Virus record (IMG/VR): IMGVR_UViG_3300030419_003506
Coordinates: 1 to 42,939 of that record
DNA length: 42,939 nucleotides
Source: a virus
Reading direction: 5' to 3' (one strand)
In this document: positions 33,419-41,740 of the stretch, in pieces
Layout of the letters: each line of letters opens with the position of its first letter
How positions within the stretch are numbered: position 1 is the first letter of the stretch
Notes under the pieces: generated by a model
The model's input: only the letters and a program-made list of their open reading frames with translations
Database searches by the model: none
Told to the model about the DNA's origin: nothing
Program-made: the position numbers and the translations under genes

Positions 33419-33837
33419 TGGCAAATAGATTAGATAATGCTTTTAATATTACTGCTGAAGTTGTAAAAACTGAATCTGTAGGAATTACTCCTGAACAGAA
33501 ACCGGATAGGTTGACTAAAGATGATATTACTAAAGACTACGAGTATACTCGTGGAAACCTCTACAGTATTATAGAAAAAGGTCAAGAAGCAATTAACGGT
33601 ATTCTGGAACTTGCTCAAGAGAGTGAGATGCCTAGAGCATATGAAGTAGCTGGGCAGTTGATTAAGAGTGTTTCTGATGCAACTGATAAGTTGATGGATT
33701 TGCAGAAGAAATTAAAAGATGTAGAAGAAGAAACACAACAAAAAGGACCATCTACTGTTAATAATGCATTATTTGTAGGATCTACTTCAGATCTTGCTAA
33801 GCTGCTTAAAAATGGAGCAAAGGAAGAATCTAAATAA
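33418..33837 (+). CDS. 16: Small terminase subunit gp16
   Basis: 139 residues if translation starts at 33418 (TAATG overlap with gp15), which I prefer over an upstream in-frame ATG at 33406 that lies inside gp15. T4 gp16 is 164 aa. DRLTKDDITKDYEYTRGNLY, then SIIEKGQEAINGILELAQES and EMPRAYEVAGQLIKSVSDAT form the central paired helices of the T4-type small terminase (PF11053). A coiled-coil DKLMDLQKKLKDVEEE and the C-terminal NNALFVGSTSDLAKLLK follow. It forms rings that regulate the gp17 packaging motor. In this phage it is separated from gp17 by four genes. Confidence 0.92.
   Translation: MANRLDNAFNITAEVVKTESVGITPEQKPDRLTKDDITKDYEYTRGNLYSIIEKGQEAINGILELAQESEMPRAYEVAGQLIKSVSDATDKLMDLQKKLKDVEEETQQKGPSTVNNALFVGSTSDLAKLLKNGAKEESK
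33829..33836 (+). promoter_or_regulatory. Late promoter octamer upstream of the fibre-like gene
   Basis: TCTAAATA overlaps the gp16 stop and ends 42 nt before the next ATG, a longer leader than at most of the other sites. GGGAGAGG (33841-33848) lies in the leader but about 30 nt from the ATG. Confidence 0.5.
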
Positions 33838-33878
33838 ATCAGGGAGAGGAATCCCAAAGTACTTCAGATACTCATACA

Positions 33879-35681
33879 ATGTCGGATCCATTACCGTCGA
33901 TAGATGATTTCACTGATAAAGGTGAATTACCATCACTCGATGAATTTATAACAGAAGAAGCTGAAACGGAATTACCTTCTGTTGAACAGTTTGTTGTTGA
34001 AGAGGAAGAAGAAGTATTAGAAGAAGCTGTTCAGACTCTAGAAGATGCTAATGGAGAGTCTTTTGCAGAGGTTAAAGATATAGTTCCTCCCTGGCCAGAA
34101 TTGGTTCAGATGGTTAATGATATCCGTAGAGATATCCCAGAAATACCAGAAATAAAATCTTACGATAAAGAACTACAAGAACTTGCAGCACAGATTGAAC
34201 AAGTAGAATCTAGTATTCCTACTGTTCCAGAAATAAGATATTATGACGCTGAGGTAGAAGCAATTTGTGATCAAATTGATAATGTTAAGCACAATATTGC
34301 TAATTTACCGGAAGTAAAATACTATGACGAACAACTACAAGAATTAGAAGGAAAACTTGTAGGATTGAAGGAATCTCTTCCAGAAGTTAAATATTATGAT
34401 ACTGATATTAATTCCTTAGACAAGAAGATAGAAGAGGTTAGGGAATCAATTCCCAAGTTCCCCAAATGGGTTAACGAAGTTAATGAGGTTCCTGATTTTA
34501 CATGGATTGGAAAGACCTTTAGTGTAATTGATGATGACTTTATTAAAGTAGGGGATAATATTAAATCTATTAGAGATCGTATAGATCAAGAAGTCACAGA
34601 GATTTCTGAAAACTTTGATCTGAAAGATTTTGAAAATAAAGTTGAATTTGAGAATGTAAGAAATACTATTGAAGAAATTAAAAATAAAATATATGAGGAG
34701 TTAAAAGAAACTGCTATTAAGATTTGGGATCATCATCACCAATTTAAGGATGATGATAGAAAACTTAAAAAGCAGATCTTGAGCCAATATAATAAACTCA
34801 ATCAAAATATTCAAAAACAGATTGCTGAAACTCAAGAAAAGAATTATGATTCTTATAAAGTTTTTGAGAATTATCTAGGTGGATTACGAGAAGAAGTGGA
34901 GAATCTTCCTAAAGTAAAATATTATGATGACACTATTAGTGATTTGAGAAAGAACGTATCAAGGGATATTTCTAAATTAAACACTAAATTTGAAGATGCT
35001 TCTACTAATATTGTTGAATTATATAAACTGGTTGAGCAAATAAAAGGAGAGCAGCAAACTTTAAGTGAGGGTCTTTTAAATGAACCACCAGATGTTGATA
35101 ATTCAGATCCTCTTACCCCTATTGATCAAAATTTTGTAACTCTTGATCAATTACAAAAGCACTATAAGTTGTTTGTTGAAAGAGTTCAACATCAATTAGC
35201 AACTTTTGGAGGTGGTGGTTCAGTAGAGTTACAGTATCTTGAGGATATTACTGGTATTGCCACTAATTTAAGTGCTTATGATGGAATGTATCTAACAGTT
35301 GATACTTCTCAGGCAGCAGGAAAGAACTTTAAATTTGCTAGTGTAAGTGCAGGTAGTACCATATGGGAATCTAATTCTACAGGTATTGTTACTACAGCAA
35401 ATGTAGGTATAGGAACTACAAATGCTGCTACTGCACTATATGTTAAAGGTAATGCTACTATTACTGGTGATTTGGATGTTACGGGAGATATTGTATATGA
35501 TGAACAAACTGCCAGAAACTTAAATGTGACTGGTATTGCTACTATTAATACCCTGGGTGTAACTGGTATTACTACGGTGGGTATTCTAACAGCATATGAA
35601 TCAATAACTATTGGTTCTACTAATGTTCTTACGGCATTAGATGGGAAAACATCAATAGGTCTTGCTATTGCTTTAGGTTAA
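33879..35681 (+). CDS. Coiled-coil fibre-like structural protein
   Basis: 600 residues. The acidic N-terminus repeats LPS-(I/L/V)-(D/E)-x-F at residues 5-11, 17-23 and 32-38. Next come P-(E/K)-(I/V)-(K/R)-x-YD motifs at 90, 117, 144, 168 and 344; the first three are exactly 27 residues apart, and each is followed by a heptad-like helix. A long coiled coil runs on to about 395. The C-terminus (about 445-600) is beta-rich, with VGIGTTNAATALYVKGNATI and TGDLDVTGDI, as in trimeric phage fibre shafts. No catalytic motif is seen. I infer a trimeric fibre or whisker-like virion protein, though it could be a scaffold or internal structural protein. No Shine-Dalgarno lies next to the ATG. Confidence 0.78.
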   Translation: MSDPLPSIDDFTDKGELPSLDEFITEEAETELPSVEQFVVEEEEEVLEEAVQTLEDANGESFAEVKDIVPPWPELVQMVNDIRRDIPEIPEIKSYDKELQELAAQIEQVESSIPTVPEIRYYDAEVEAICDQIDNVKHNIANLPEVKYYDEQLQELEGKLVGLKESLPEVKYYDTDINSLDKKIEEVRESIPKFPKWVNEVNEVPDFTWIGKTFSVIDDDFIKVGDNIKSIRDRIDQEVTEISENFDLKDFENKVEFENVRNTIEEIKNKIYEELKETAIKIWDHHHQFKDDDRKLKKQILSQYNKLNQNIQKQIAETQEKNYDSYKVFENYLGGLREEVENLPKVKYYDDTISDLRKNVSRDISKLNTKFEDASTNIVELYKLVEQIKGEQQTLSEGLLNEPPDVDNSDPLTPIDQNFVTLDQLQKHYKLFVERVQHQLATFGGGGSVELQYLEDITGIATNLSAYDGMYLTVDTSQAAGKNFKFASVSAGSTIWESNSTGIVTTANVGIGTTNAATALYVKGNATITGDLDVTGDIVYDEQTARNLNVTGIATINTLGVTGITTVGILTAYESITIGSTNVLTALDGKTSIGLAIALG

Positions 35682-35715
35682 AGAAGCCTATATAAAAGAG
35701 CCTTGCTATAATTTC

Positions 35716-36306
35716 ATGAATGAGAAGTGGAAGTGGATATCAATTGGAACAGTTGGAAGTTTATTCGCACTGTCTCATATAGGGATGATAGGAATGCTTG
35801 CTAAAAAAAGCTCCTTCCCTCAGGTTAATCTTCCGGTGGGAGAGTATACTTCTTATAGTGTGAGAGCAGGTAAGGATGGTTATGCAATTAACTATCGTGC
35901 TAATGACCCTTTGATTATGCATGTGGAACGGGATATAAAAACCAAATCTGGGTTTCTGGGATTGGGTAACAACACAGTTAAGACTACAGAACAATACACA
36001 GTCGGTAGTAAAACACATCATGGTGGACCGGTTTCCAACCATAACACCTGGATCGATCCGTCAGCACAAGGAAAAAAGCTCAGTGACAAAACCATTGCTT
36101 GCATCGAAGCAAGAGGAGGTGGTAAGTCCACGGGAAAGCTTGTCGGGGGTAGCGTTGGTGCTACTGTTGGTAGCTCCCTTACTGGTATTCCCTTTGTTGG
36201 GTGGGTTCTTGCAGGTGCTGCTTCGATGATGGGTATGGATGCCGGTTCAGAAATTGGGGGTAGTATGGCAGAAACTTATGCAGGTTGTAATGATTTAGAA
36301 GAATAA
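35716..36306 (+). CDS. Predicted membrane protein with glycine zipper
   Basis: A 196-residue protein. Residues 7-29 (WISIGTVGSLFALSHIGMIG onward) form one predicted transmembrane helix near the N-terminus, which could also act as an uncleaved signal anchor. The middle is soluble and His/Thr-rich. Residues 135-184 are a glycine-zipper region: GGGKSTGKLVGGSVGATVGS, then GIPFVGWVLAGAASMMGMDA and GSEIGGSMA, likely two close-packed membrane helices. Such proteins can insert into or disturb membranes, and a late function at the cell envelope or in the virion is possible. I do not recognise a named family. A TATAAAAG sequence at 35691-35698 ends about 17 nt before the ATG and may be a variant late promoter. 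Confidence 0.7.
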   Translation: MNEKWKWISIGTVGSLFALSHIGMIGMLAKKSSFPQVNLPVGEYTSYSVRAGKDGYAINYRANDPLIMHVERDIKTKSGFLGLGNNTVKTTEQYTVGSKTHHGGPVSNHNTWIDPSAQGKKLSDKTIACIEARGGGKSTGKLVGGSVGATVGSSLTGIPFVGWVLAGAASMMGMDAGSEIGGSMAETYAGCNDLEE

Positions 36307-36309
36307 ATA
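36302..36309 (+). promoter_or_regulatory. Late promoter octamer upstream of the Asn-Gly gene
   Basis: AATAAATA, identical to those at genes 25 and 8, overlaps the previous stop and ends 22 nt before the ATG at 36332. AGGAGAG follows as Shine-Dalgarno. Confidence 0.65.
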
Positions 36310-36331
36310 TTAGGAGAGCCTATCGTTATTC

Positions 36332-36796
36332 ATGAAAAAATGCCCTCCAGGTGAATATTATTGTAATGATGATAAAAAATGTAAACCCATCCCTCGTGGT
36401 TATCATACCTCTAGGTTAGGATGGCTTGTCCGTGATAAGGAGGATAAAAAGAAGAATGGCAACGGTAATGGGTCCCATAACGGGAATGGAAATGGCAATG
36501 GCAATGGTGGCAATGGCAACGGTGGCAATGGCAACGGCTCTGGTGGTGGCAATGGTGGAGGAGTAAGTGAATCCACATATCTACCAAGAAGAACAGGTAA
36601 TATAATAACTGCAAATTTGTCGTGGAGAGGACGTACTCAAAGCATTCAAATGTTTTTCCCTCACGTCAAAACCCCCTCACGCAGAGAGGTTCAGGATCAA
36701 GTGAGAAAAGTGTATCCTGATGCCAAACTCTGGAACTACCAAGTATCGGACTATGACCCAGGAGAACCACTCCTCCAAACAGGAGGAGGAAAGTAA
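36332..36796 (+). CDS. Hypothetical protein with Cys motif and Asn-Gly linker
   Basis: 154 residues in three parts. Residues 1-26 hold CPPGEYYCNDDKKCKPIPRG, with Cys at 4, 11 and 17, a small motif I recall from marine phage proteins but cannot name functionally. Residues 42-77 are an Asn-Gly low-complexity linker. Residues 92-142 (ITANLSWRGRTQSIQMFFPH, then VKTPSRREVQDQVRKVYPDA and KLWNYQVSDYDPGEP) look like a small globular alpha/beta domain. The gene lies in the four-gene block between terminase subunits, so it is expected late. It is preceded by AATAAATA and AGGAGAG. No signal peptide is visible. Confidence 0.72.
   Translation: MKKCPPGEYYCNDDKKCKPIPRGYHTSRLGWLVRDKEDKKKNGNGNGSHNGNGNGNGNGGNGNGGNGNGSGGGNGGGVSESTYLPRRTGNIITANLSWRGRTQSIQMFFPHVKTPSRREVQDQVRKVYPDAKLWNYQVSDYDPGEPLLQTGGGK
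36456..36560 (+). repeat. Asn-Gly codon repeat (GGCAAY, 6-bp period)
   Basis: Runs of GGCAAT, GGCAAC, GGAAAT and GGTGGC encode the Asn-Gly linker. Both amino-acid and nucleotide repetition are visible, so slippage can change its length. Local G+C is much higher than in the flanks. Confidence 0.9.
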
Positions 36797-36929
36797 AGAA
36801 ATCAAAGAGTTAAAGAAGAAAGCAGAGAATTTACAAAAAATCCTAGATATGACTCGTCAGACTATAGATCATGATAAAAAATTTATGTTAAATAAAAAAG
36901 ACACTTTTGGAAAATATGAGATGATGTAA
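36753..36929 (+). CDS. Small coiled-coil protein upstream of terminase
   Basis: 58 residues from the ATG at 36753 (MTQENHSSKQEEESKEIKEL, then KKKAENLQKILDMTRQTIDH). The frame also opens at 36720, giving 69 aa, but that would overlap the previous gene by 77 nt instead of 44. The protein is almost entirely a charged coiled coil, with a KDTFGKYEMM end. Its stop TAA shares one base with the gp17 ATG, so it is translationally coupled to the large terminase. A link to packaging is only positional. No other function is visible. Confidence 0.65.
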   Translation: MTQENHSSKQEEESKEIKELKKKAENLQKILDMTRQTIDHDKKFMLNKKDTFGKYEMM

Positions 36930-38572
36930 TGGATGACATTTATCTAGGTAATCCCAATTTAAAAAAGGCGAATGTCTCTTATGAATTCAGTGAGGAGCAG
37001 ATTCTTGAATTTATGAAGTGTACGCAGGATCCTGTGTATTTTGCTAAAACTTATATGAAGATTGTTTCTCTTGATGAAGGTTTAGTTCAATTTAAACCTT
37101 ATGATTTTCAAGAGAAATTAATTGATAATTTCCATAATAATAGATTTAATATATGTAAGATGCCACGACAGACTGGTAAGTCTACTACTGTGGTGTCTTA
37201 TCTTTTACATTATATTGTTTTTAATGATAGTGTTAATGTAGGTATTCTTGCAAACAAAGCAGCAACTGCTAGGGAGTTGTTAGCAAGGTTACAGACTGCA
37301 TATGAGAATTTACCCAAATGGATGCAACAGGGTATTATATCTTGGAATAAAGGTTCTTTGGAGTTAGAAAATGGATCAAAGATACTGGCTGCTTCTACGT
37401 CTGCAAGTGCTGTCCGAGGCATGTCGTTTAACATTCTCTTCCTCGACGAGTTCGCCTTCGTTCCTAACCATATTGCAGAAGCCTTCTTTTCCTCTGTTTA
37501 TCCTACTATTACTTCTGGTAAAACAACAAAAGTCATAATGGTTTCTACCCCTCACGGGATGAATCATTTTTATAGATATTGGCACGATGCAGAAAGAGGA
37601 AAGAATGAATATGTTCCTACAGATGTTCATTGGTCTGAAGTTCCTGGTAGAGATGCAGAATGGAAAAGACAGACTATTGCCAACACATCTGATCAACAAT
37701 TTAAGATTGAGTTTGAATGTGAATTCTTAGGATCTGTTGATACTCTTATTGCTCCCAGTAAGTTGAGAACTTTAGTGTATGATAATCCTATTAAGAGAAG
37801 AGCAGGTTTTGATTGTTATGAAGATCCTATTAAAGGTCATGACTACTTAATGACAGTAGATGTAGCTAGAGGAGTTAGTGAAGATTATTCTGCATTTGTT
37901 TTATTGGATATTACTGAGTTTCCTCATAAAGTAGTCGGTAAGTATAGGAATAATGAAATTAAACCGATGCTTTTCCCAAGTATCATTTATGAAATAGCAC
38001 AAAAATATAATAAGGCATTTATTTTATGTGAGGTAAATGATATAGGAGATCAAGTAGCATCTATTATACATTTTGATTTAGAATATGAAAATCTTCTTAT
38101 GGCATCTATGAGAGGAAGGGCAGGTCAGGTTATTGGTCAGGGATTCTCTGGTAAAAAGACTCAAATGGGAGTCAAGATGTCCAAGACTGTTAAGAAGGTT
38201 GGATCTCTTAATTTAAAGACTCTTATTGAAGAAGATAAGGTTATTTTTAAAGACTATGAAATTATTAGTGAATTAACTACTTTTATTCAAAAGCACAATT
38301 CATTTGAAGCAGAAGAAGGATGTAACGATGACCTTGCAATGTGTCTTGTAATATATGGATGGTTAGTTCAAACCGATTACTTTAAAGAATTAACGGATCA
38401 GGACGTTCGTAAGAGATTGTATGAGGAACAAAAAAATCAAATAGAACAAGACATGGCTCCTTTCGGATTTGTTATTGATGGAACTGATGATGAAAGTTTT
38501 GTTGATAATGATGGTGATAGATGGTTTACTGATGAATATGGTGACATGGCTCATATGTGGGAATATCAGTAG
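36929..38572 (+). CDS. 17: Large terminase subunit gp17
   Basis: 547 residues (T4 gp17 is 610). The ATPase half has Walker A PRQTGKST (79-86), Walker B ILFLDEFAF (about 168-176) and the coupling motif VSTPHG (about 204-209). The RNase H-like nuclease half has MTVDVARGVSEDYSAF (D near 309), LCEVNDIGDQ (E near 367) and CNDDLAMCLVIYGW (D near 466). All key residues are present, so an active headful-packaging motor and nuclease is expected. It pumps genome concatemers through the gp20 portal and cuts them. It starts at a TAATG junction with the preceding small gene and ends directly before the zinc-ribbon gene. Confidence 0.97.
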   Translation: MDDIYLGNPNLKKANVSYEFSEEQILEFMKCTQDPVYFAKTYMKIVSLDEGLVQFKPYDFQEKLIDNFHNNRFNICKMPRQTGKSTTVVSYLLHYIVFNDSVNVGILANKAATARELLARLQTAYENLPKWMQQGIISWNKGSLELENGSKILAASTSASAVRGMSFNILFLDEFAFVPNHIAEAFFSSVYPTITSGKTTKVIMVSTPHGMNHFYRYWHDAERGKNEYVPTDVHWSEVPGRDAEWKRQTIANTSDQQFKIEFECEFLGSVDTLIAPSKLRTLVYDNPIKRRAGFDCYEDPIKGHDYLMTVDVARGVSEDYSAFVLLDITEFPHKVVGKYRNNEIKPMLFPSIIYEIAQKYNKAFILCEVNDIGDQVASIIHFDLEYENLLMASMRGRAGQVIGQGFSGKKTQMGVKMSKTVKKVGSLNLKTLIEEDKVIFKDYEIISELTTFIQKHNSFEAEEGCNDDLAMCLVIYGWLVQTDYFKELTDQDVRKRLYEEQKNQIEQDMAPFGFVIDGTDDESFVDNDGDRWFTDEYGDMAHMWEYQ

Positions 38573-38803
38573 ATGGAAATAGAGAAGCAGTTAAAGTTAG
38601 GTCATCTTTTGCTGCTTGAAAGAACGTGTAGGGTTTGTGGGGAAGAAAAGAATTTGATAGATGGATTTTATAGAACTCGTAAAAATAGAGGAGCAGTAGC
38701 ATCTTCTTATTCATATGAGTGTAAAGTGTGTACTGTAAAAAGAATTATTGCTAGTAGAAATAGAAGAACTCCTTTCGTAGATTGGCAATATCCAGATTGG
38801 TGA
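38573..38803 (+). CDS. Zinc-ribbon protein downstream of terminase
   Basis: 76 residues with two CxxC pairs (C19/C22 in TCRVCGEE, C50/C53 in YECKVCTVKR). The layout resembles the zinc-binding half of endonuclease VII-like or HNH-type proteins, but no H-N-H catalytic residues are seen, so I do not call it a nuclease. GFYRTRKNRG and IIASRNRRTPF are basic, which fits nucleic-acid binding. The start ATG abuts the gp17 TAG. Short zinc-ribbon ORFs between genes 17 and 18 are familiar in T4-like cyanophages. A packaging accessory role is plausible from position but unproven. Confidence 0.72.
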   Translation: MEIEKQLKLGHLLLLERTCRVCGEEKNLIDGFYRTRKNRGAVASSYSYECKVCTVKRIIASRNRRTPFVDWQYPDW

Positions 38804-38842
38804 GTGTTCACGTCACATTTCCCCATCGAAAAAGCTGCAAAT

Positions 38843-38850
38843 TCTAAATA
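38843..38850 (+). promoter_or_regulatory. Late promoter octamer upstream of gene 18
   Basis: TCTAAATA ends 34 nt before the gp18 ATG in an 81-nt gap after the zinc-ribbon gene. CGGAGAA lies just before the ATG. A strong late start is expected because the sheath is needed in many copies. Confidence 0.6.
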
Positions 38851-38884
38851 CTTTTAGATTAAATGAGACTCGGAGAACAAACAC

Positions 38885-41110
38885 ATGGCTACTCCTCAAT
38901 TATCTCCTGGAGTATTAGTTAGGGAGGTTGACTTAACGATAGGAAGAGCTGATAATGTATTAGATAATATTGGTGCAATTGCTGGACCTTTTGAAATTGG
39001 ACCTGTCGATGACATAATCAATATCTCCACAGAGGAAGATTTGGTTAACACTTTTGGTAAGCCAATATCTACTGATGCACAGTATCAATATTGGATGACT
39101 GCATCTTCATTCTTATCTTATGGGGGTGTTCTCAAAGTCGTTAGAACAGCAGGTGACAACCTAAACAACTCAAACGCAGGTGTGGGTGTTGCTTCTACCG
39201 CAGTTCTCAAAGTATATAATTATGATGATTACCTAAACAATCATCAAAGTGACTCAACCTTTACATATTGTGCTAAGAACCCAGGAACTTGGGCAAATAC
39301 ATTAACGGTTTGTCAGATTGATAACATTGCAGACCAAACAATTGGTATTAGCACTAATGACTTAGCACTTGCTGGTGCTACTGTTGGATTTGCTGTTACA
39401 TGTAATATTGATGGAAACATTATTCCAGGAATTGGAACCACAGGTGGATTCACAGGGTTCCTGAAGGGAATTATTACTGGTGTAAGCACCGATTCCACTA
39501 ATAGTAATAGTACAATTGATGTTAAGATTACTGATAGAATTTCAGCAATTGGTGGTATAACAACATACTATCCAATCGATTATGCTGAAGGTAATCAGAT
39601 TGCTGCATTTAAATCAGATTCATCTATTCAATTCCTTAATAATTCTGGTATCGTTACTGGACACTCTGCTAATGCAGCATATACTCCAGCATCAGTTAAA
39701 GATTGGTATGATGAGCAAACACTAGGAATTAAGAATGCTACCGTTTATTGGAAGACATTAGCACCAAAACCCTTAGACAGTAACTATGTTGATACTCGTA
39801 AGGGTAAGAATGACGGTATGCACGTTGTTTTAGTGGATGATGAAGGTAGAGTTACCGGCATCAAAGGAAATATTATGGAGAAGCATCTCAACCTTTCTAA
39901 GGCAAAAGACGCTGTTTCTTCAGTAAATCCACCACTTAAGACTTACTATAAAGATTATATTGCACTTTACTCAGATAATCTATATGCAGGTAAGAACCCA
40001 TCTGAATCTAAAGATACTCAATGGGGAACTACTCCAACTGCTTGTGGATTCTCTACCGTATGTACTCCAGTTACAACTGGTGATGGATTATGGGGTTTAG
40101 ATGCACAAGGAGTTACATACTCTGGATTGGGTAATGTAACTTATACCCTAACAGGTGGTCAAGATTATGGTTCCATCCCCGCAAATGAAACTAAGGGTGG
40201 AATGAAGGCTACATTAGCCGATTTGATGACATCTTACAGATTATTTTCTAATAAAGATGAGGTAGAAGTTGATTACCTCATTATGGGACCAGGTTGCGAT
40301 GTAGAGTCTGACTCTCAAGCAAAAGCAAACCAACTACTCTCTATCGCAGGAGATAGATTGGATTGTATGGCAACCATTAGCCCACACAGAGCAAATGTTG
40401 TTAACGTAACCAACACAGAAACTCAGACTGAAAATGTAATCAACTTCTTCAGTCCTATATCATCTTCATCTTATGGTGTATTTGATAGTGGTTACAAATA
40501 CATGTATGACAGGTTTAACAACCAATTCCGTTATATTCCATGTAATGGAGACGTTGCAGGTCTAATGACTCGCACAAATATTGTTGCTTATCCATGGTTC
40601 TCACCTGCAGGTCAGCAACGTGGTGTTATTAATGATGCAGTTAAACTAGCATATAACCCAACCAAAGCACAGAGAGATAGACTTTATCCTCAGAGAATTA
40701 ACTCTTTCATTACCACACCTGGTATCGGAACACTTCTCTTTGGTGATAAGACTGCTCTTGGATATGCATCTGCATTTGATAGAATTAACGTTCGTCGTTT
40801 GTTCCTTACAATTGAGCAAGCATTGCAACGAGCAGCAGAGGCTCAACTCTTTGAACTTAATGATGAGTTAACAAGAGCAAACTTCCGCAATATTGTGGAA
40901 CCATATCTACGTGATATTCAGGCAAAGAGAGGACTTTATGGATTCCTCGTTGTTTGTGACACCACAAATAACACACCTGATGTTATTGATAATAATGAAT
41001 TCCGAGCAGACATCTTCCTGAAGCCTGCGAAGTCTATCAACTACGTAACCCTGACCTTCGTTGCTACCCGCACTGGTGTTAGCTTTGAAGAAGTCGCAGG
41101 TAGAGTTTAA
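38885..41110 (+). CDS. 18: Tail sheath protein gp18
   Basis: 741 residues (T4 gp18 is 659). The N-terminus (PQLSPGVLVREVDLTIGRAD, then AIAGPFEIGPVDDIINISTE and SSFLSYGGVLKVVRTAG) and the C-terminus (RANFRNIVEPYLRDIQAKRG, YGFLVVCDTTNNTPDVI, RADIFLKPAKSINYVTLTFV) are the sheath family signature. About residues 140-260, rich in VGFAV/IGTT segments, look like an outer-surface insertion. Copies form the contractile sheath around the gp19 tube. Codons ending in C are commoner here than in the two giant genes, as expected for an abundant protein. It has a late promoter octamer and CGGAGAA Shine-Dalgarno. Confidence 0.97.
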   Translation: MATPQLSPGVLVREVDLTIGRADNVLDNIGAIAGPFEIGPVDDIINISTEEDLVNTFGKPISTDAQYQYWMTASSFLSYGGVLKVVRTAGDNLNNSNAGVGVASTAVLKVYNYDDYLNNHQSDSTFTYCAKNPGTWANTLTVCQIDNIADQTIGISTNDLALAGATVGFAVTCNIDGNIIPGIGTTGGFTGFLKGIITGVSTDSTNSNSTIDVKITDRISAIGGITTYYPIDYAEGNQIAAFKSDSSIQFLNNSGIVTGHSANAAYTPASVKDWYDEQTLGIKNATVYWKTLAPKPLDSNYVDTRKGKNDGMHVVLVDDEGRVTGIKGNIMEKHLNLSKAKDAVSSVNPPLKTYYKDYIALYSDNLYAGKNPSESKDTQWGTTPTACGFSTVCTPVTTGDGLWGLDAQGVTYSGLGNVTYTLTGGQDYGSIPANETKGGMKATLADLMTSYRLFSNKDEVEVDYLIMGPGCDVESDSQAKANQLLSIAGDRLDCMATISPHRANVVNVTNTETQTENVINFFSPISSSSYGVFDSGYKYMYDRFNNQFRYIPCNGDVAGLMTRTNIVAYPWFSPAGQQRGVINDAVKLAYNPTKAQRDRLYPQRINSFITTPGIGTLLFGDKTALGYASAFDRINVRRLFLTIEQALQRAAEAQLFELNDELTRANFRNIVEPYLRDIQAKRGLYGFLVVCDTTNNTPDVIDNNEFRADIFLKPAKSINYVTLTFVATRTGVSFEEVAGRV

Positions 41111-41118
41111 GTTCTAGC

Positions 41119-41126
41119 TCTAAATA
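41119..41126 (+). promoter_or_regulatory. Late promoter octamer upstream of gene 19
   Basis: TCTAAATA ends 20 nt before the gp19 ATG. AGGAGG (41132-41137), a full Shine-Dalgarno, lies between them. Confidence 0.6.
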
Positions 41127-41146
41127 ACACCAGGAGGACCTAATCA

Positions 41147-41740
41147 ATGGCAACTACAAGAACTAACAAAAACATCTCCGATTTTAAATCTGCCCTTATT
41201 GGTGGCGGTGCAAGGCCGAATCTGTTTGAGGTAGAATTAACAACTCTACCTGACGGAGTAACTGGATGGGATGCTGACATTTTTAGATTCATGTGTAAGG
41301 CGGCAGCATTACCTGCTCAGAATATAGCTTCAATTGATGTTCCATTTAGAGGACGGATATTTAAAGTTGCTGGAGACAGAACAATTGATACCTGGACAGT
41401 AACAGTTATCAATGATGAAGACTTTAGAATCAGAAATGCATTTGAGAATTGGACTCAACAGATTGCAGATCTAGATACTAACCTTGGTGCAACCAATCCT
41501 GAGTCTTATATGACCAATGCTAAGGTATTCCAACTTGGTAGAGGATCTCAAAAGGCAAGTAAGGATAGCAGTGGTGATGCCAATGTGGTTCTAAAAGAGT
41601 ATGAATTTGTCGATATATTTCCAACAACTGTGTCATCTATTGACTTATCTTACGATACAGGAGATACTATAGAGGAGTTCACTGTCGAATTCCAGGTTCA
41701 GTCTCTCAATTTAGCTGGAGCTGGGTCACCTAACGGCTAA
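41147..41740 (+). CDS. 19: Tail tube protein gp19
   Basis: 197 residues (T4 gp19 is 163). KNISDFKSALIGGGARPNLF, then FMCKAAALPAQNIASIDVPF, RGRIFKVAGDRTIDTWTVTV and INDEDFRIRNAFENWTQQI form the tube core. The C-terminal half (KEYEFVDIFPTTVSSIDLSY, then EEFTVEFQVQ) completes the beta-barrel. Hexamers stack into the inner tube through which DNA passes. The AGGAGG Shine-Dalgarno is the strongest in the window, fitting high expression, and the gene has its own late octamer. Confidence 0.96.
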   Translation: MATTRTNKNISDFKSALIGGGARPNLFEVELTTLPDGVTGWDADIFRFMCKAAALPAQNIASIDVPFRGRIFKVAGDRTIDTWTVTVINDEDFRIRNAFENWTQQIADLDTNLGATNPESYMTNAKVFQLGRGSQKASKDSSGDANVVLKEYEFVDIFPTTVSSIDLSYDTGDTIEEFTVEFQVQSLNLAGAGSPNG

